This document shows positions 61,302 through 64,000 of a DNA stretch of 64,000 bases, piece by piece. The first letter of the stretch is position 1. Every line of letters begins with the position of its first letter. The notes beneath the pieces were generated by a model, which did no database searches, was not told where the DNA came from, and saw nothing but the letters and a program-made list of their open reading frames with translations. A program made the translations under genes and the position numbers. Source of the stretch: Exiguobacterium aurantiacum (GTDB lineage Bacteria > Bacillota > Bacilli > Exiguobacteriales > Exiguobacteriaceae); assembly GCF_001766415.1 (NCBI RefSeq), contig NZ_MKXO01000006.1, forward strand, positions 79,149-143,148, read 5' to 3'.

Positions 61302-62663
61302 ATGAGCACACAGCTCAAGCAAGAACCGAAACATCAACCGTCAGAAAGCCGGATCGAACGTCACTTCCAGTTGAAAGAACTTGGAACGAACGTGAAAACC
61401 GAACTCGTCGCAGGATTCACGACATTCCTCGCGATGGCGTACATCTTGTTCGTCAACCCGAACGTGCTCGGGGCTGCTGGGATGGACATGGGTGCCGTCT
61501 TCGTGGCAACCGGTCTCGTCGCACTTATTGGATCGGTCACGATGGGGCTATTCGCCAACTACCCGATCGCCATCGCGCCAGGTATGGGGCTTAACGCCTT
61601 CTTCGCCTACAGTGTCGTCATCGGGATGGGCATCCCGTGGCAGACGGCGCTCTCGGGTGTTCTCGTCTCAGGATTGTTCTTTATCGCTTTGACGCTCTCA
61701 GGTATTCGTGAGACGGTCGTTAACGCGATTCCGGCTCCGCTTAAAATGGCGGTGGCGGCAGGGATTGGTTTCTTCATCGCCTTCATCGGCTTGAAAAATG
61801 CAGGGATTGTTGTTGCGAACGAAGCGACACTTGTCGGCCTTGGGTCGCTCGGGACAGGAACTACGCTTCTCGCGGTATTCGGTCTCGTCGTCAGTGCATT
61901 GTTGATGGCTCGAGACATCAAGGGTGGAATTTTCATTGGGATGTTGTTGACAGCCATCGCAGGAATGATTTTTGGTCTCGTGCCGACACCGACTGCAATT
62001 TCAGATGTTGTATCGATGCCGCCAAGCATGTCTTCGACGTTCGGCCAAGCATTCATCAACTTCGGTGATGTTTTCACGCTTCAAATGCTCATCGTCATCT
62101 TGACGTTCTTCTTCATCGACTTCTTTGATACGGCAGGAACGCTCGTTGCTGTTGCGCGTCAAGCTGGAATCATGAAAGAAAACAAAGTGCCGCGTGCGAG
62201 TAAGGCGCTCATGGCGGATTCGACTGCGACGGTTGCAGGTGCGATCTTCGGTACGTCGACAGCGACGTCTTACGTCGAATCGTCAGCGGGTGTAGCGGCG
62301 GGTGGTCGTACAGGGTTGACTGCTGTGTTCGCGGGTCTCTTCTTCGGGTTAGCGTTGTTCTTCTCACCACTCTTAGCAGTCGTCACGGCACCGGTTACGG
62401 CACCGGCACTCATCATCGTTGGTGTGTTGATGGCCTCAGCTCTCCTCGATATCGATTGGAAAAAAATCGAAATCGCAGTTCCGGCATTCTTGACGATTAT
62501 CATGATGCCGCTCACTTCATCGATTGCTACTGGGATTGGACTTGGGTTTATCCTTTATCCGCTCATGATGATCGCGAAAGGGAAGACGAAAGAAATTCAT
62601 CCAATCATGTACGGGATGCTCGTCATCTTCCTTGCTTACTTCATGTTCTTACCGCACGCATAA
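61302..62663 (+). CDS. pbuG: Guanine/hypoxanthine permease (NCS2, AzgA/PbuG type)
   Basis: 453 residues from ATG 61302 (AAGGAGG upstream; the longer frame from 61182 runs through the riboswitch and is rejected). Twelve or more hydrophobic helices. AzgA features: RHFQLKELGTNVKTELVAGFTTFLAMAYILFVNP, APGMGLNAFFAYSVV, FFFIDFFDTAGTLVAVARQAG and TSTATSYVESSAGVAAGGRTGLTAV. Proton-linked uptake of purine bases at the cytoplasmic membrane. It could be the PbuO paralog instead. Confidence 0.92.
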   Translation: MSTQLKQEPKHQPSESRIERHFQLKELGTNVKTELVAGFTTFLAMAYILFVNPNVLGAAGMDMGAVFVATGLVALIGSVTMGLFANYPIAIAPGMGLNAFFAYSVVIGMGIPWQTALSGVLVSGLFFIALTLSGIRETVVNAIPAPLKMAVAAGIGFFIAFIGLKNAGIVVANEATLVGLGSLGTGTTLLAVFGLVVSALLMARDIKGGIFIGMLLTAIAGMIFGLVPTPTAISDVVSMPPSMSSTFGQAFINFGDVFTLQMLIVILTFFFIDFFDTAGTLVAVARQAGIMKENKVPRASKALMADSTATVAGAIFGTSTATSYVESSAGVAAGGRTGLTAVFAGLFFGLALFFSPLLAVVTAPVTAPALIIVGVLMASALLDIDWKKIEIAVPAFLTIIMMPLTSSIATGIGLGFILYPLMMIAKGKTKEIHPIMYGMLVIFLAYFMFLPHA

Positions 62664-62666
62664 TGT

Positions 62667-62702
62667 GACTAAGGCCGACTCGATCAAGAGTCGGCCTTTT
62701 TG
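62667..62702. terminator. Terminator between convergent pbuG and vanW
   Basis: AAGGCCGACTC-GATCAA-GAGTCGGCCTTTTTG, 11-bp perfect stem, T-run on the plus strand and A-run on the left. Confidence 0.88.
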
Positions 62703-63517
62703 TATACGGTATTCTCTGGCAGGAACGGGTCATACATCGTCAAGGCATGGCTTTCGGTGATGAACTCGTTACGTAGCAGTGTCCCGTCCTGTGAAATGAC
62801 TTCTCGGAAAATTTGATTGTTCCGGATTGTACCGCCCCACCATTCCTTTGTGAAATGGTGGTTTTGTTCGTATATTCTATAACTGACGGCCGGCGGGATG
62901 TCGGACCGCCATTCGCCGACAAGTTCATCTCCTTCTATATATAGAAGCAATTGATACGTTTGGGTTGTCTGATTCGTAATTTGCAGATCGAGATAATTGT
63001 ATGAACATGTCGCCCCGCTGCCGAACGGTTGGTCGCGTCTAGAGTCCGGGAATACATCGTAACTGTGCCGATAACGTTCGGTGACGGTGAGTGGGCTGTG
63101 CGGTGTGATCCAGTAAATCAAATTCGAAAGTTGACATAGGCCGCCCCCGACACCGGTAGTGACTTTGCCGTAGTGAAGGATCATGCCGTCGACATATCCT
63201 TTCCGTTTCGTCGGCCGCCCGATTGATTTCCAGTAAGATAATACTTCACCAGGGTGGACGATCAAGTTGTTAAGTTGCTTAATTGCGATGTGCAGGTTGA
63301 TCACTTTGTTTCGTTGCATTTCCATATCGACATCACGGAGTCTTCTGTATAAAGGTGTGCGATGGGTGTAGATCAAATGAGGTAACGGCGCTTTACTTTT
63401 AGTGGACGCATAGTGCTTCTCGTCTGTCATCCATTCGAGACTTCGCTTGAGCGTATATGCTTGTGTCCCAGCCTAGATACGTAGGGGCGACCTATGTTTT
63501 GGTTGGGGTTGCTGCAT
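62684..63517 (-). pseudogene. vanW: VanW-family protein gene with an in-frame TAG at codon 15
   Basis: The frame reads MQQPQPKHRSPLRI, then TAG (63473-63475), then AGTQAYTLKRSLEWMTDEKHYAST and the whole VanW domain (MQRNKVINLHIAIKQLNNLIVHPGEVLSYWKSIGRPTKRKGYVDGM; GVGGGLCQLSNLIYWITPHSPLTVTERYRHSYDVFPDS). The ATG at 63517 has AGAAGGTGG at good spacing. A shorter product could start at ATG 63430 (248 residues), but no RBS is seen there, and the residues just upstream of it (TLKRSLEW) look like normal VanW N-terminus. Either a nonsense mutation, a sequencing error or readthrough. VanW function is unknown even in vanB clusters. Confidence 0.75.
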
Positions 63518-63705
63518 GTTGTGGCCACCTTCTGTGAATGAGTATAGGGGACGTATTCGAGTAGCGGAGAGTGATTCCTTCTTTAATGAAAAAGAGAAGA
63601 GAAATTTTTCTAAAGTTTTTTTAGAATAATGCTTGCCAGGCAGTTTGGAGGATGATATAGTTATCTCTGTTGCCAACAACGCTTTCGGAAACGAGAAAAA
63701 AGTTG

Positions 63706-63735
63706 TTGACATGATTTAAAATGAAATGTTATTAT
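63706..63735 (+). promoter_or_regulatory. rRNA operon promoter
   Basis: Perfect -35 TTGACA (63706-63711), 18-base spacer, -10 TATTAT (63730-63735), about 110 bases before the 16S gene. The leader that follows contains CTTTGAAAACTGAACGA, a sequence common in Bacilli rrn leaders. The gap 63518-63705 holds no further gene. Confidence 0.75.
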
Positions 63736-63847
63736 CATTTAGTCGCTAAGCGCGGCAGACGAACTTTGAAAACTGAACGATGAGGCAAAAAAAGTTTTAC
63801 AAGTTTTGATTGAAGCGCAAGCTTCGTCATTTTCAAGAGCTATATCA

Positions 63848-64000
63848 AATTCTTTGGAGAGTTTGATCCTGGCTCAGGACGAACGCTGGCGGCGTGCCTA
63901 ATACATGCAAGTCGAGCGCAGGAAATCGACGGAACCCTTCGGGGGGAAGTCGACGGAATGAGCGGCGGACGGGTGAGTAACACGTAAAGAACCTGCCCTC
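63848..64000 (+). rRNA. 16S ribosomal RNA, 5' part (runs off the window)
   Basis: Starts near TTCTTTGGAGAGTTTGATCC and continues with CTGGCTCAGGACGAACGC, the universal 16S 5' region. The first variable stretch (GTCGAGCGCAGGAAATCGAC and on) is the one I know from Exiguobacterium. Only about 150 bases are inside the window. Exact 5' end is estimated by comparison with E. coli. Confidence 0.98.

Noticed and set aside
63473..63712. Separate 79-codon minus-strand ORF upstream of vanW
   Set aside because: Only its last 14 codons follow a ribosome binding site, and they are in frame with vanW across one TAG; it is treated as the vanW N-terminus.

Overview
The window comes from a low-to-mid GC Gram-positive bacterium, almost certainly Exiguobacterium. 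The partial 16S rRNA gene at the right end carries that genus's early variable region. Supporting signs are strong AGGAGG-type ribosome binding sites, TTG/GTG starts, purine riboswitches, MsmX-type sugar ABC operons without an ATPase, and a CrtP-type C30 carotenoid oxidase. Most genes are GC-rich with codons such as GTC, CTC, ACG and TCG. The CRISPR-Cas block (about 13.9-25 kb) and above all the 48.9-52.2 kb segment are visibly more AT-rich, which suggests transfer.

Layout. 0-0.7 kb: end of a small membrane-protein cluster. 0.8-9.4 kb: three export ABC systems (an ABC-2 pair; a YknXYZ/MacAB-like tripartite pump with its two-component system; a TetR-linked ABC-2 pair). 9.4-13.8 kb: crtP, a methyltransferase, a glucosaminidase, a 25-aa hydrophobic peptide, another four-helix small membrane protein and a pRiA4b ORF-3 family protein. 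13.9-24.9 kb: a complete type I-C CRISPR-Cas locus (cas3-cas5c-cas8c-cas7c-cas4-cas1-cas2), a leader, and an array of 47 repeats and 46 spacers. 25.0-27.6 kb: an EmrB-type MFS pump divergent from its TetR regulator. 27.7-33.5 kb: LacI regulator, sugar ABC importer and GH1 beta-glucosidase. 33.6-35.3 kb: small proteins, including a three-gene operon of about 60-residue membrane proteins. 35.3-39.6 kb: cellobiose-type PTS, 6-phospho-beta-glucosidase and GntR/UTRA regulator. 39.8-42.1 kb: five tandem paralogous four-helix membrane proteins. 42-48.8 kb: DUF2798-like protein, MHYT-GGDEF-EAL protein, CPBP protease, GNAT and an SH3b amidase. 49.1-51.6 kb: a candidate peptide-pheromone (RRNPP-type) locus. 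52-59 kb: orphan sensor kinase, flavin reductase, and a MoxR-DUF58-transglutaminase operon. 59.2-62.7 kb: guaA and a purine permease, each behind a guanine-class riboswitch. 62.7-63.5 kb: vanW with an in-frame stop. 63.7 kb to the end: rrn promoter and start of 16S rRNA.

Working together. Two parallel beta-glucoside routes lie back to back: ABC uptake plus hydrolysis under LacI control, and PTS uptake plus phospho-hydrolysis under GntR control. Both have recognisable operators. Guanine sensing controls both GMP synthesis and base uptake. The most novel candidate is at 49.1-51.6 kb. A secreted propeptide with four 17-residue-spaced copies of an EEaPRit-type motif, the last at the extreme C-terminus, sits with an acyltransferase-like protein divergent from an HTH-TPR regulator. 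This has the architecture of a cytoplasmic-receptor quorum-sensing system with a multi-copy signal. A second point of note is that the terminal CRISPR spacer encodes the same 12 residues as the neighbouring chromosomal MFS gene, with only synonymous differences.
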